A stretch of 64,000 bases of DNA from Owenweeksia sp965214115 (GTDB lineage: Bacteria; Bacteroidota; Bacteroidia; Flavobacteriales; Schleiferiaceae): positions 124,001 through 188,000 of the forward strand of contig CBDCAU010000007.1 in assembly GCA_965214115.1 (NCBI GenBank), read 5' to 3'. The notes under the pieces are model-generated. The model was not told the origin of the DNA, ran no database searches, and saw only the letters and a program-made list of their open reading frames with translations. Each line of letters begins with the position of its first letter. Position 1 is the stretch's first letter. Positions 17,010 to 24,336 of the stretch are shown piece by piece. Both the position numbers and the translations under genes were made by a program.

Positions 17010-17987
17010 TCAAAACGTGCCAAATTTCTCCAACGGGCAAATTACGGTGGGGTTCTCGGAATGGACGCTGCGCATCCCCGTGCCGCCCATTACGGTTTTT
17101 TCAAGGTCGGTGGCCTCAATGAAATCTTCTACGGAAATAAATTTCCAACCGACCAGCTTCCGTTCTTTTTGATCGTTTATGTGTTTGACAATCAGATGAA
17201 AAGATAAGCCCGTAGCGGTCATAATCCGTTGGAAATCTCGGATTCTTGGCACGTCCAGCCCGAAACCTTTCGTCGCTTTCTTGGGCAGATCTTTCTCTTT
17301 GATTTCAATCAATTTCAAGCTGTCTGTCCGTTCCACGATTAAATCGATATCCGAGCTTTTACCCTTCTTTTTCCCAAACCCGATAAACCCATCAAAAAAC
17401 AGCCGATTCATATACAAATCCAACACCCATTTTTCATCAAATTTTGAGAGATTTTTTTCCAACCATTCAAACGTACTTTCTTTTATCGGATATCGATTCG
17501 AATGTCTTTCACTAACCGTATCAAAAAAATCGGTTATTATTGATGGGTTTTTGCCAGTTTCTATAAAAATATCTTTAGTGATATCATAGGAATAAATGAC
17601 CAACTTTGGAACAGGAAGCGATATGGAATTTTTGGGGAAACACATCACGGGATGCTCCTCCCACTCAGTTGAATCATAGTGGGTTAAATACATTCCCTTA
17701 AAACCTAATCTGCTCAGGTAGTGATAAATTCGTTGGTAAGGCTTGAGGTCTTCATCAGAAGGTAGCAGCGTGAAATAAACGGAATCATTCAAACTGGATT
17801 TTTTGCTGCTTTTTGAGATGATGATGCCGCCCTTTCGGAGCGTAGCTTTGGGATAATCGTCAGCAAATTTTTGCTCCAATTCCAGCTCCGCCCTGAACCC
17901 TTTGTAGCGTGAAAAAAGTTGCTTGTCGCCGATCACATTGTGGGAAACCAGCGTGTGGAGGTTTTGGATGAGGTCGGATTGGGTCAT
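17010..17987 (-). CDS. putative type II restriction endonuclease, PD-(D/E)xK type
   Basis: 325 residues. A PD-(D/E)xK core is visible in SSDIDLIVERTDSLKLIEIKEKD (~212-232): an Asp, a hydrophobic strand and the E-x-K pair. It is followed by helices and a beta-rich C-terminus. The placement, tail to tail with the C5 methyltransferase across eight bases, fits the R subunit of a type II system. I do not recognise a named prototype. The gene is AT-richer than the methyltransferase, a common feature of restriction endonuclease genes. Confidence 0.75.
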   Translation of the reverse strand: MTQSDLIQNLHTLVSHNVIGDKQLFSRYKGFRAELELEQKFADDYPKATLRKGGIIISKSSKKSSLNDSVYFTLLPSDEDLKPYQRIYHYLSRLGFKGMYLTHYDSTEWEEHPVMCFPKNSISLPVPKLVIYSYDITKDIFIETGKNPSIITDFFDTVSERHSNRYPIKESTFEWLEKNLSKFDEKWVLDLYMNRLFFDGFIGFGKKKGKSSDIDLIVERTDSLKLIEIKEKDLPKKATKGFGLDVPRIRDFQRIMTATGLSFHLIVKHINDQKERKLVGWKFISVEDFIEATDLEKTVMGGTGMRSVHSENPTVICPLEKFGTF

Positions 17988-18055
17988 TGATATCTATGAT
18001 TCCGAAAACTGCAAATTATGAAAGTTGGCAATTTAAATTTTATAATCAAAAACCA

Positions 18056-18225
18056 TCCGCAAAAAATTATCCGAGAACTGAAACGACTCTTTTCCATACC
18101 ATTCCAGTATTCGGGGAATGCCCGAGCCCAGTTGCCCACCGTTGTCCAATTAGGGCGGGTAGCTTTCTTCCGCCAATAGTTCCGCGAACACCTTTTCCAA
18201 TTGGGCCTCGGTAAACGTTCAACTC
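18056..18225 (-). pseudogene. copy 1 of an hsdR-start::AlbA_2-tail chimera (remnant)
   Basis: Read on the minus strand, this stretch begins with a type I R-subunit start (TFTEAQLEKVFAELLAEESY), meets an in-frame stop, and continues with the segment QLGSGIPRILEWYGKE and FQFSDNFLR of an AlbA_2 protein tail. It is an imperfect direct repeat, over ~165 bases, of 18564-18730. The original ATG is gone (AACG instead of ATGAA), so it is not expressible. It ends about 70 bases before the restriction endonuclease gene. Confidence 0.75.
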
Positions 18226-18248
18226 ATTTTGGTTCGATGATTTGCCAA

Positions 18249-18728
18249 TCATTTCTGAAATTTCCTCCGTGGCCATAGCGCATCTATTGCCAACAGAGCC
18301 AAGATTAAAAAACCGCTGGCGGGTTTCTTTTGTGAAGTCTTTCCTGACCCTTTCCTGAAGTTTTCCTGTAGAAATTGAAGAACGGGCTGAACAATGGAGT
18401 CCAACCAACTTAGGTTTTCTTTCACATTTTGGTTTTGTCGGCTGCGTAAAAACTCCAATTCTCTTTGGGCTTTTACCAACCCTTTTACCCACTCTTTTCC
18501 CAACCCTTTTCCCAACCCCTCTTGCTCATCTAAAAACACAGGCCCCGCCGAAGGAAAAACCACCCGCAAAAAATTATCCGAGAACTGAAACCACTCTTTT
18601 CCATACCATTCCAGTATTTTGGGGATGCCCGAACCCAGTTGCCCACCGTTGCCCAATTGGCTCGGGTAGTCTTCTTCCGCCAATGGTTCGGCGAATACTT
18701 TTTCCAATTGGGCTTCGGTAAACTTCAT
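18249..18728 (-). pseudogene. copy 2 of an hsdR-start::AlbA_2-tail chimera
   Basis: 159 codons, open. The first ~28 residues (MKFTEAQLEKVFAEPLAEED and so on) match the N-terminus of type I restriction R subunits. They are fused in frame at QLGNG/QLGSG to the C-terminal part of an AlbA_2 ATP-binding protein (GSGIPKILEWYGKE, FQFSDNFLR, FPSAGPV). The tail carries GLGKGLGKEWVKGL, an analogue of the TEQV repeats of the neighbour. The start overlaps the AlbA_2 stop by four bases, as an hsdR start would in a real operon. It is probably a deletion product and non-functional, although a stable fusion protein could be made. Confidence 0.7.
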
Positions 18729-20065
18729 TGGGTTTTAGTTTGACTGCCTTTTTGGGTAAGTCTGTACTTTTGTTTGCTACTATTTGGCTTTTCGGGTATG
18801 GTTAATTCGATTAGGCCAGACTCTACAGCCGGTTGCAAGTAGTTGTATAAAAATGTAGGCCGATGCTTAATCCCAGCGGATTCCATCAACTCAGTTCTTG
18901 AGTATTCCTTTTCACCCATTGCTGATAAAAGTGTTTTGACTTGTTCGGTAACTTGTTCGGTAACTTGTTCGGTGACTTGTTCGCTTTTGTAAACAGGCCC
19001 CGCCGAAGGAAACACCATCCGCAAGAAATTATCCGAGAACTGAAACGCCTCCTTTCCATACCATTCCAGTATTCTGGGGATGCCGGAGCCCAATTGCTCC
19101 ACCAGTTCCAAATCTTTGAAAATCCGCATCAGCTCTTTGTTGCGGGGGATGGAAAAGCCTTCAAAAAATTCGCTTTCGCTTAAACCTTCGGGCAAAGCGC
19201 CCACCGAGGTGATTTCAATCCGGTCTTGGAAAATCTCGAATTTTGGCGCTATTTCCCGCGTGTAATCATTATGCACAAAGGCGTTCGTAATCGCTTCTTT
19301 GAGCGCCACCGCGTTCCAAAGTCGTTTTTCGATTCTTTCTTTCGAGGTGATTTGCGTCAAAGTGCGGTTCTCAATTTCCACTTTGTCCAAAACCCGCTTG
19401 GTGGCTTTGATGAGCGAGGTGTAGCCATACTCATTGCTTTCCGCCAAATCCACCCGCGTTTCGCCTTTGTATTTGGCCACTTTTACGGAAATGCTGTTTT
19501 CATCGGCCAAGAGGTAAGCCGCATAGTTCAAATCGCCCTGTGGGGTGAGGAGTTCCAGATTTTTGGGGAACTGTTTGTTCAGCGGCTTGCCTTTTTCTTG
19601 GTAATAAATGCGCAGTTGCTCAAAACCCAAATCCTGCCGGTTCGCTTTTATCTTGCCGATGGAATTCCGCGTGCGGCTGGCAAAAAGCTCGTCAATCATC
19701 CGCTGCGGCATCGGCTCGGCAGCGCTGCCTATCCGAATAAAACAGCCCTTTTCCGACATCCCGTATTTTTTGATATGATACGGTTTTTCCGAGCCGCTGG
19801 CCACGATTATTTTCAGGATTTCCTTCCCGTTGCGTTCTTCGGCCACGATGTCGAAAAGCCCCAAGGCCGAGGGGCGGACGTTGTTTTTCAGGCGGTCTTT
19901 GGCTTTCAGTTGATCGCCGTCCACGTCGGCCAGACCTGCGGTTTGGCCTGCATTGTCTATCCCAAAATAAAGGTAGCCGCCCTCTGCGTTCAAAAAGGCC
20001 ACGACTTCTTTTTCCAAACTTTCGTTCAGCTCGCGTTTAAATTCCGTGCGGTGGTTTTCGGTCAT
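18725..20065 (-). CDS. AlbA_2-domain ATP-binding protein (Schlafen-like; DUF4062/HATPase_c_4 type)
   Basis: 446 residues. The N-terminal AlbA_2 domain has HRTEFKRELNE, FLNAEGGYLYFGIDNAG and GLADVDGDQL. The central HATPase_c_4-like region has LKEAITNAFVHNDY and IEITSVGALPEGLS. ELVEQLGSGIPRILEWYG follows near 335. A run of EQVT repeats precedes a winged-helix C-terminus. Family members are often encoded within type I restriction operons. This gene overlaps the upstream rhuM by four bases and the downstream hsdR-like fragment by four. The hypervariable TEQV tract is typical of these proteins. Confidence 0.85.
   Translation of the reverse strand: MTENHRTEFKRELNESLEKEVVAFLNAEGGYLYFGIDNAGQTAGLADVDGDQLKAKDRLKNNVRPSALGLFDIVAEERNGKEILKIIVASGSEKPYHIKKYGMSEKGCFIRIGSAAEPMPQRMIDELFASRTRNSIGKIKANRQDLGFEQLRIYYQEKGKPLNKQFPKNLELLTPQGDLNYAAYLLADENSISVKVAKYKGETRVDLAESNEYGYTSLIKATKRVLDKVEIENRTLTQITSKERIEKRLWNAVALKEAITNAFVHNDYTREIAPKFEIFQDRIEITSVGALPEGLSESEFFEGFSIPRNKELMRIFKDLELVEQLGSGIPRILEWYGKEAFQFSDNFLRMVFPSAGPVYKSEQVTEQVTEQVTEQVKTLLSAMGEKEYSRTELMESAGIKHRPTFLYNYLQPAVESGLIELTIPEKPNSSKQKYRLTQKGSQTKTQ
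18939..18983. repeat. 12-base tandem repeat encoding TEQV units
   Basis: Three full and one partial copy of ACTTGTTCGGTA lie in the 3' part of the AlbA_2 gene. On the minus strand they encode TEQV repeats. Gain or loss of one unit keeps the frame and changes linker length by four residues. Confidence 0.9.
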
Positions 20066-21072
20066 TGCTTCCCCTTTTTCAATCCCTTTACCATTTTGTC
20101 AAAATCCGATTCTATCTTCTGGGTTTTGTTGAATTTGTCGTATTCCGAATAAGCTTTGTTCTCCGCCTGTTTCTTGGATTTTTGGTCCAAGTTTTTCAAT
20201 ATTTTATATTCATTGAAGGCTAAAAACTTGTTTACGCTCGCGGCCAACTGTTCCATCGTAAAGGTATTTTCCCGTTCTATCAATCCTTCGATATAATCAA
20301 AATAGCCCGTAACGGTGCGTTCCAGTTGTTTGATTTCATTTTCCTGCAAATAGTTCTTGGCCACGCTGGTGTCCGATTTCAAAATCCGCCCCTCGGGGGC
20401 GTTTTTCCAAGTGGCCAGCCCCATATTTTCTTTTTGGTTGTTGGCCTTTAGGTAGATGATTTCCGCCGCCGTTTTGCCCGTGATGGCAAAGTGGAACTTG
20501 TTCTGCACCGTGGCGTAAAACTTTTGGGTGATGGGCGATTGCGGATTGTAGTCGATGCTGCACTCGGCAAAAATGTCCGTCACCTGTTGGTAAATCCGCC
20601 GCTCGCTGGCGCGGATGGAGCGGACGCGCTCCAAAAGTTCCCTAAAATAATCTTTGCCAAAAACGGTCTTGCCTTGTTTCAGGCGTTCGTCATCTATAGT
20701 AAAACCCTTTATGATGAACTCTTTCAGCGTTTGGGTGGCCCAAATGCGGAACTGCGTGGCCTTGGCCGAATTGACGCGGTAGCCCACGGATATAATCGCA
20801 TCCAAATTATAAAAATCCACTAATTTGGTCTGCGTTTTTCCAGCGATAGCGCCGTGTGGAGTGGTCGTTTCCATTTTGGAAATAACCAGTTCTTTTTGCA
20901 GTTCGCCGCTTTCAAAAATGTTGCTCAAATGCTTGCTGATAGCGGGCACGCCCACCGAAAAGAGTTCCGCCATCGCCTTTTGAGTCAGCCAGATGCTCTC
21001 GTCCATCAGCATCACGTCCAAGCGCACGTCGCCTGAAGGTGTGGTGTAGAGCAAAAAATTGGATTCCTGCAT
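20062..21072 (-). CDS. RhuM family protein (second copy)
   Basis: 336 residues. SIWLTQKAMAELFSVGVPAI, YNLDAIISVGYRVNSAKATQ and FRIWATQTLKEFI place it in the RhuM family. It is homologous to the protein at 14859-15863 but not a recent copy. It lies between an hsdM fragment (24 bases upstream) and the AlbA_2 gene (four-base overlap), the usual position inside type I restriction operons of Bacteroidota. With hsdM and hsdR broken it is an orphan of that operon. Function unknown. Confidence 0.9.
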   Translation of the reverse strand: MQESNFLLYTTPSGDVRLDVMLMDESIWLTQKAMAELFSVGVPAISKHLSNIFESGELQKELVISKMETTTPHGAIAGKTQTKLVDFYNLDAIISVGYRVNSAKATQFRIWATQTLKEFIIKGFTIDDERLKQGKTVFGKDYFRELLERVRSIRASERRIYQQVTDIFAECSIDYNPQSPITQKFYATVQNKFHFAITGKTAAEIIYLKANNQKENMGLATWKNAPEGRILKSDTSVAKNYLQENEIKQLERTVTGYFDYIEGLIERENTFTMEQLAASVNKFLAFNEYKILKNLDQKSKKQAENKAYSEYDKFNKTQKIESDFDKMVKGLKKGKQ

Positions 21073-21095
21073 TTTTTTCTTTTTAGGATGGTTTT

Positions 21096-21350
21096 TTAAT
21101 GGGCCAATTCTGCCGCTGTTTCTGGTGCTTCCGTTTTTGCCATGGCATTTTTGGAGAGTAGGAATTCTTTGAATTCGACTGAAGTCTTGTTTTCATTTTT
21201 GTCGCTGGCAAACTTCAGGAAAATCAGCCCCAGCACCCCCTGCTTACATTCCGCAGATTCTACCGACCCGCGCAGCTTATTGGCGGACGCCCACAGGGAT
21301 TCTTCGATTGATTTTTCGGCCATCCGTTGGATTTTTTTGATGGCGGGCAA
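21096..21350 (-). pseudogene. hsdM: N-terminal fragment of type I methyltransferase HsdM
   Basis: 84 codons. ESLWASANKLRGSVESAE and GLIFLKFASDK are the conserved opening of HsdM (N6 adenine methyltransferase, N12-class N-terminal domain). Normal HsdM has ~500 residues including the NPPY/F motif. Here the sequence leaves the family after SDK and stops after ETAAELAH, so the catalytic domain is gone. The ATG at 21323 may be the real start. It heads the minus-strand series hsdM', rhuM, AlbA_2, hsdR', which I read as a collapsed type I operon. Confidence 0.8.
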
Positions 21351-21414
21351 TTTAGTTCAAAAGGGGGTGAATGTCATATTGCGAAAGGGGAGGGGCGCTT
21401 TGTTTTGAAAAAGA

Positions 21415-22911
21415 TTATTTGCCGATGCAGAATTTCCCAAAAATAGCCCCCAAAATATCCCTGTCAATTTCCACCTCGCCCACGATGCTACCCAAATGCC
21501 GCAGCGCCTGTCGAATATCCTGTGCCAAAAAATCCCCGCTGATTTGATTGACCAATCCGTGTTCCACCCGCTCTAAATCGGCCAGCGCATTTTGCAACGC
21601 CTCAAAATGCCGCAAGTTGGTCACGATGGTTTGGTTGGAATTCAAGGCATTCAGGTTTACCGATTCCAACAGCTTTTCTATCAATTTTTCAATGCCCATT
21701 TTTTCCTTCGCGGAAATCTTTAAAATATCCTCATTTTTTAAATCCGATTTTGATAGAATTTCCTCCGCATTTTCAACATCCATTTTATTGGCCAAAATCA
21801 GCAAATCTTTATCACCAATTTTTTCCTTCAGAAGTTGGATTTCGGTTTTAGTATCTTGATTTAGGTATTCTGTATTAAGTACGCTGTCTTCCGACTCAGG
21901 ATTTCCACGCTTGGCTGTGGCCTGTGGACTGTTGACTGTGGACTCATTTGAAACATCAAACAAATAAACAACGACCCTCGCTTGCCCAATCTTCTCCCAC
22001 GTCTTCCGAATCCCGAGCCGCTCCACCACGTCCTCCGTCTCCCGAATCCCCGCCGTGTCGATAAAACGGAACTTCACCCCGCCGAGGATGATCTGGTCTT
22101 CAATGGCGTCGCGCGTGGTGCCGGCGATTTCGGTGACGATGGCTTTTTCCTCGTTTAATAAAGCGTTCAGCAAAGTGGATTTCCCCACGTTCGGCGCGCC
22201 CACAATCGCCACGGGCACCCCGTCTTTAATGGCGCTGCCCGTGTCAAACGATTCGATGAGCCGCTTGACGTGCCGCTTGATTTTTTGCAGCAGACTGTCC
22301 AGCTTTTGACGGTCGGCAAATTCTACGTCCTCCTCGCCAAAGTCCAGTTCCAGTTCAATTAAAGAGGCGAATTCAATCAGTTCTTCGCGCAGTTCTTTCA
22401 GCTCGGAAGAAAACCCACCGCGCATTTGGCTGAGCGCGGTTTGGTGGGCGGCGCGGCTTTCGGAGGCAATCAAATCCGCCACGGCTTCGGCTTGGCTCAA
22501 GTCCATTTTTCCGTTGGCGAAGGCGCGCATCGTGAACTCGCCCGCCTCGGCCAGCCGCGCGCCGTTTTTCAATAAAAGTTTGAGAATTTTATCCTGAATA
22601 AAAACCGACCCGTGGCAGGAAATCTCGGCAATGTCTTCCCCCGTATAGGATTTCGGGGCGCGGAAAATCCCGACCATCACTTCGTCCACGGTTTTTTCGC
22701 CCTCCAAAATTTCCCCGAACAGCATCGAATAACCCTCGGCTTTGACCAATTTTTTATTCCCATAAGGCCGGAAAATTTTATTTAAAATGGAAAACGAATC
22801 TTCCCCCGAAAGCCGCAAAACGGCGATGGCGCCGCTGCCGGCGGGGGTGGAAAGGGCGCAGATGGTATCTATTTTTGAATGGGACAATGGGACAATGGGA
22901 CAATGAGTCAA
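21415..22911 (-). CDS. mnmE: tRNA uridine-5-carboxymethylaminomethyl GTPase MnmE
   Basis: 498 residues. MnmE with MnmG modifies the wobble uridine of tRNAs. The N-terminal folate-binding region starts at DTICALSTPAGSGAIAVLRL, the G domain has GAPNVGKSTLLNALL (~236), TEIAGTTRD and IDTAGIRETEDVVERLGI, and the protein ends in FCIGK with the invariant Cys. Two oddities: the start codon is a TTG inside an octanucleotide array, so the first ~13 residues (THCPIVPLSHSK) are repeat-encoded. In addition, ~35 residues (about 318-353) between YLFDVS and the NKMD strand are an insert encoded by repeat-like DNA. Confidence 0.95.
   Translation of the reverse strand: MTHCPIVPLSHSKIDTICALSTPAGSGAIAVLRLSGEDSFSILNKIFRPYGNKKLVKAEGYSMLFGEILEGEKTVDEVMVGIFRAPKSYTGEDIAEISCHGSVFIQDKILKLLLKNGARLAEAGEFTMRAFANGKMDLSQAEAVADLIASESRAAHQTALSQMRGGFSSELKELREELIEFASLIELELDFGEEDVEFADRQKLDSLLQKIKRHVKRLIESFDTGSAIKDGVPVAIVGAPNVGKSTLLNALLNEEKAIVTEIAGTTRDAIEDQIILGGVKFRFIDTAGIRETEDVVERLGIRKTWEKIGQARVVVYLFDVSNESTVNSPQATAKRGNPESEDSVLNTEYLNQDTKTEIQLLKEKIGDKDLLILANKMDVENAEEILSKSDLKNEDILKISAKEKMGIEKLIEKLLESVNLNALNSNQTIVTNLRHFEALQNALADLERVEHGLVNQISGDFLAQDIRQALRHLGSIVGEVEIDRDILGAIFGKFCIGK
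21858..21950. repeat. repeat-like insert inside the mnmE G domain
   Basis: The stretch contains near-repeats of TGTGGACTG/TTGACTGTGGACT and TCTGTATTAAGTACGCTGTC, low-complexity sequence of a kind otherwise found between genes. It encodes the acidic, polar segment STVNSPQATAKRGNPESED and what follows, which is absent from ordinary MnmE proteins. It keeps the reading frame. Confidence 0.6.
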
Positions 22912-22920
22912 TGAGACAAT
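22881..22920. repeat. octanucleotide array at the mnmE start
   Basis: Five units on the plus strand: GGGACAAT three times, GAGTCAAT and GAGACAAT. The reverse complement, ATTGTCTC/ATTGTCCC, is the same unit family as the 21-unit array at 11889-12060. The TTG start of mnmE lies in the fourth unit. Confidence 0.95.
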
Positions 22921-22958
22921 CGGGAGTTAGCCGGTGGCGAAGTTAGCGATGACCTAAA

Positions 22959-23018
22959 AGTGTCTCTGACCTTTTAGCGCCAAAATGGCGCAAATAACGC
23001 TATTAGTTCAGAGACGCT
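22959..23018. other. nested inverted repeats upstream of mnmE
   Basis: The outer arms AGTGTCTCTGA (22959) and TCAGAGACGCT (23008) pair at ten of eleven bases. Inside lies a perfect hairpin, GCGCCA-AAA-TGGCGC (22977-22991). The element lies between mnmE and the small charged-protein genes, on the 5' side of mnmE. It could be an intergenic palindromic repeat, a processing site or an attenuator. No gene-like frame is seen in 22921-23094. Confidence 0.55.
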
Positions 23019-23094
23019 AATAGGTAAAAAAAAAGCCCAAAGCCGGCCCGCGCCAACATTGAACTTTAAACTTTAAATCTTAAACCAAACCGCT

Positions 23095-23316
23095 TTAGGT
23101 GGTAGGCGGTTTTTTGTCCTTTTGGTCGTTGTTGAATTTCTTCTTGTTATAAGGCTCTACATAATCCTCGTGGTGGTGGTTCACATTGGCATCCGTGTCA
23201 TCCGCAGCAGGATTTTTATTGGGATTTTTGCTCACGTTTTCATTCTCGATGGGAATGCCGCTTTGCTCTTCTTTCTTTTGGCGGGCTTCTTCCGCTTTGT
23301 CTTTCAAATCGCTCAT
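23095..23316 (-). CDS. small hydrophilic protein of unknown function
   Basis: 73 residues, almost no hydrophobic residues, rich in Lys, Asp, Asn and Pro (DLKDKAEEARQKKEEQ at the start, EPYNKKKFNNDQKDKKPP at the end). It contains a HHH cluster. It is predicted to be disordered and cytosolic, similar in character to small stress-associated proteins. Its start overlaps the stop of the upstream small gene by four bases, so the two are coupled. No family recognised. Confidence 0.5.
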   Translation of the reverse strand: MSDLKDKAEEARQKKEEQSGIPIENENVSKNPNKNPAADDTDANVNHHHEDYVEPYNKKKFNNDQKDKKPPTT

Positions 23317-23486
23317 TTGTCTTTCTTTTTTTGGTTCAATGGAATGTCTTCTCCCGCATCGTTTTTCTTGGCGGGTTCGTTGCTCTCGATGGTATCCACC
23401 CGCTCGTCGCTGTCGGAGGGGGCGTGGTCGTTGGCCTGTTTCAACTGGCCTTTTTCGCCGAGGTTCTTATCGGTTTTCTGGGGCAT
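23313..23486 (-). CDS. second small hydrophilic protein
   Basis: 57 residues from the ATG at 23486 (the frame is open to 23534, with a more basic extension). The composition matches the downstream neighbour: charged, no hydrophobic core, ending in NQKKKDK. The four-base overlap with 23095-23316 and shared composition suggest a coexpressed pair, possibly related by duplication. Function unknown. Confidence 0.45.
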   Translation of the reverse strand: MPQKTDKNLGEKGQLKQANDHAPSDSDERVDTIESNEPAKKNDAGEDIPLNQKKKDK

Positions 23487-23593
23487 TTTTTTGAATTTGG
23501 AAAGAGAACGCGGAGGTGGGGCGCTTGTTCGCAACCGTTAATTTAAAAGCTTGCCGACCTATTTTCTCCATATAGGCAAACACTAAACGCATA

Positions 23594-24190
23594 TTAATGG
23601 GTAATGGAAGAATCCAGTTTTTTTAATGTTCCTGACTGGCTATCCAAATATATAAGGTTGAGATAAGTAGTTATCGAAATAATGATGGAAATAGGAATCA
23701 AAATCCAATAAATTATGGGATGATGGATTTCAAATAACTTTACGCAAGAAGAAATAATAATAAACAACCATACCCAAATGACGGATGAATAGATAATGGC
23801 CAAGCCTCGGTCGTGCCACATCGTGAAAACCCCCAAAAACTTTCTTCCGCGCTTAGGCCGGTTTATAAAAGTGCCACCAAATTTTTCGTTTTCCCTCACC
23901 TTTTCCAACTCCATTGCTTTCTCCATTTCCCTCGCCCTGCGTACCAACTCATCATAAATTTCTGTGTTCCGCTGGTCGTAAAACAAGATTCCAATGGTGG
24001 CTAAAAACCCCAATATGCCCAAAATCAAACTGTTGATGGGTGAAGATTCGGGATTGGAAAACGAAAAAGCAACGCCCGTGGCTATTGGCAAAAGACCCAA
24101 TAGTTTGAACCGGATATCCGAAAGGTGAAATATGTACTGCACCGTGTAATCGTAATCCAACCTCCGTTTTTCCAGCTCTTCTTTTTCCAT
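23594..24190 (-). CDS. four-helix membrane protein of unknown function
   Basis: 198 residues from the ATG at 24190, which starts MEKEELEKRRLDYDYT; an upstream ATG at 24232 would add 14 residues. Four hydrophobic helices are visible: LLGLLPIATGVAFSF, SLILGILGFLATIGILF, IIYSSVIWVWLFIIISSCV and IYWILIPISIIISITTYL. A charged cytosolic loop (RRAREMEKAMELEKVRENE) separates the two pairs. The topology resembles small two-hairpin membrane proteins of unknown function. Its upstream region contains 11-base periodic repeats. Confidence 0.65.
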   Translation of the reverse strand: MEKEELEKRRLDYDYTVQYIFHLSDIRFKLLGLLPIATGVAFSFSNPESSPINSLILGILGFLATIGILFYDQRNTEIYDELVRRAREMEKAMELEKVRENEKFGGTFINRPKRGRKFLGVFTMWHDRGLAIIYSSVIWVWLFIIISSCVKLFEIHHPIIYWILIPISIIISITTYLNLIYLDSQSGTLKKLDSSITH

Positions 24191-24251
24191 AGTGTTGATG
24201 AAAAAAATGATTTCAGGATGTGAATGAGTCAAGTTTTAATCAATTGAAACC

Positions 24252-24330
24252 ACCATTTAGTTACACCCAACTACAATTGAATTACTACAGAATTACAATT
24301 GTATTACCATCGAGTTACAACCGATTTACC
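24252..24330. repeat. degenerate 11-base periodic repeats
   Basis: On the minus strand the sequence reads as about six units of TNGTAATTCNA (for example TTGTAACTCGA, TGGTAATACAA, TTGTAATTCTG, TAGTAATTCAA, TTGTAGTTGGG), each eleven bases. The array lies between the end of the M16 peptidase gene and the start of the membrane-protein gene. Confidence 0.6.
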
Positions 24331-24336
24331 TCCCTC

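Noticed and set aside
18067..18492. 141-codon minus-strand frame across the chimera repeat
   Set aside because: The correct reading of this DNA, as an AlbA_2/hsdR remnant, is in another frame and contains a stop; the frame has no family resemblance.
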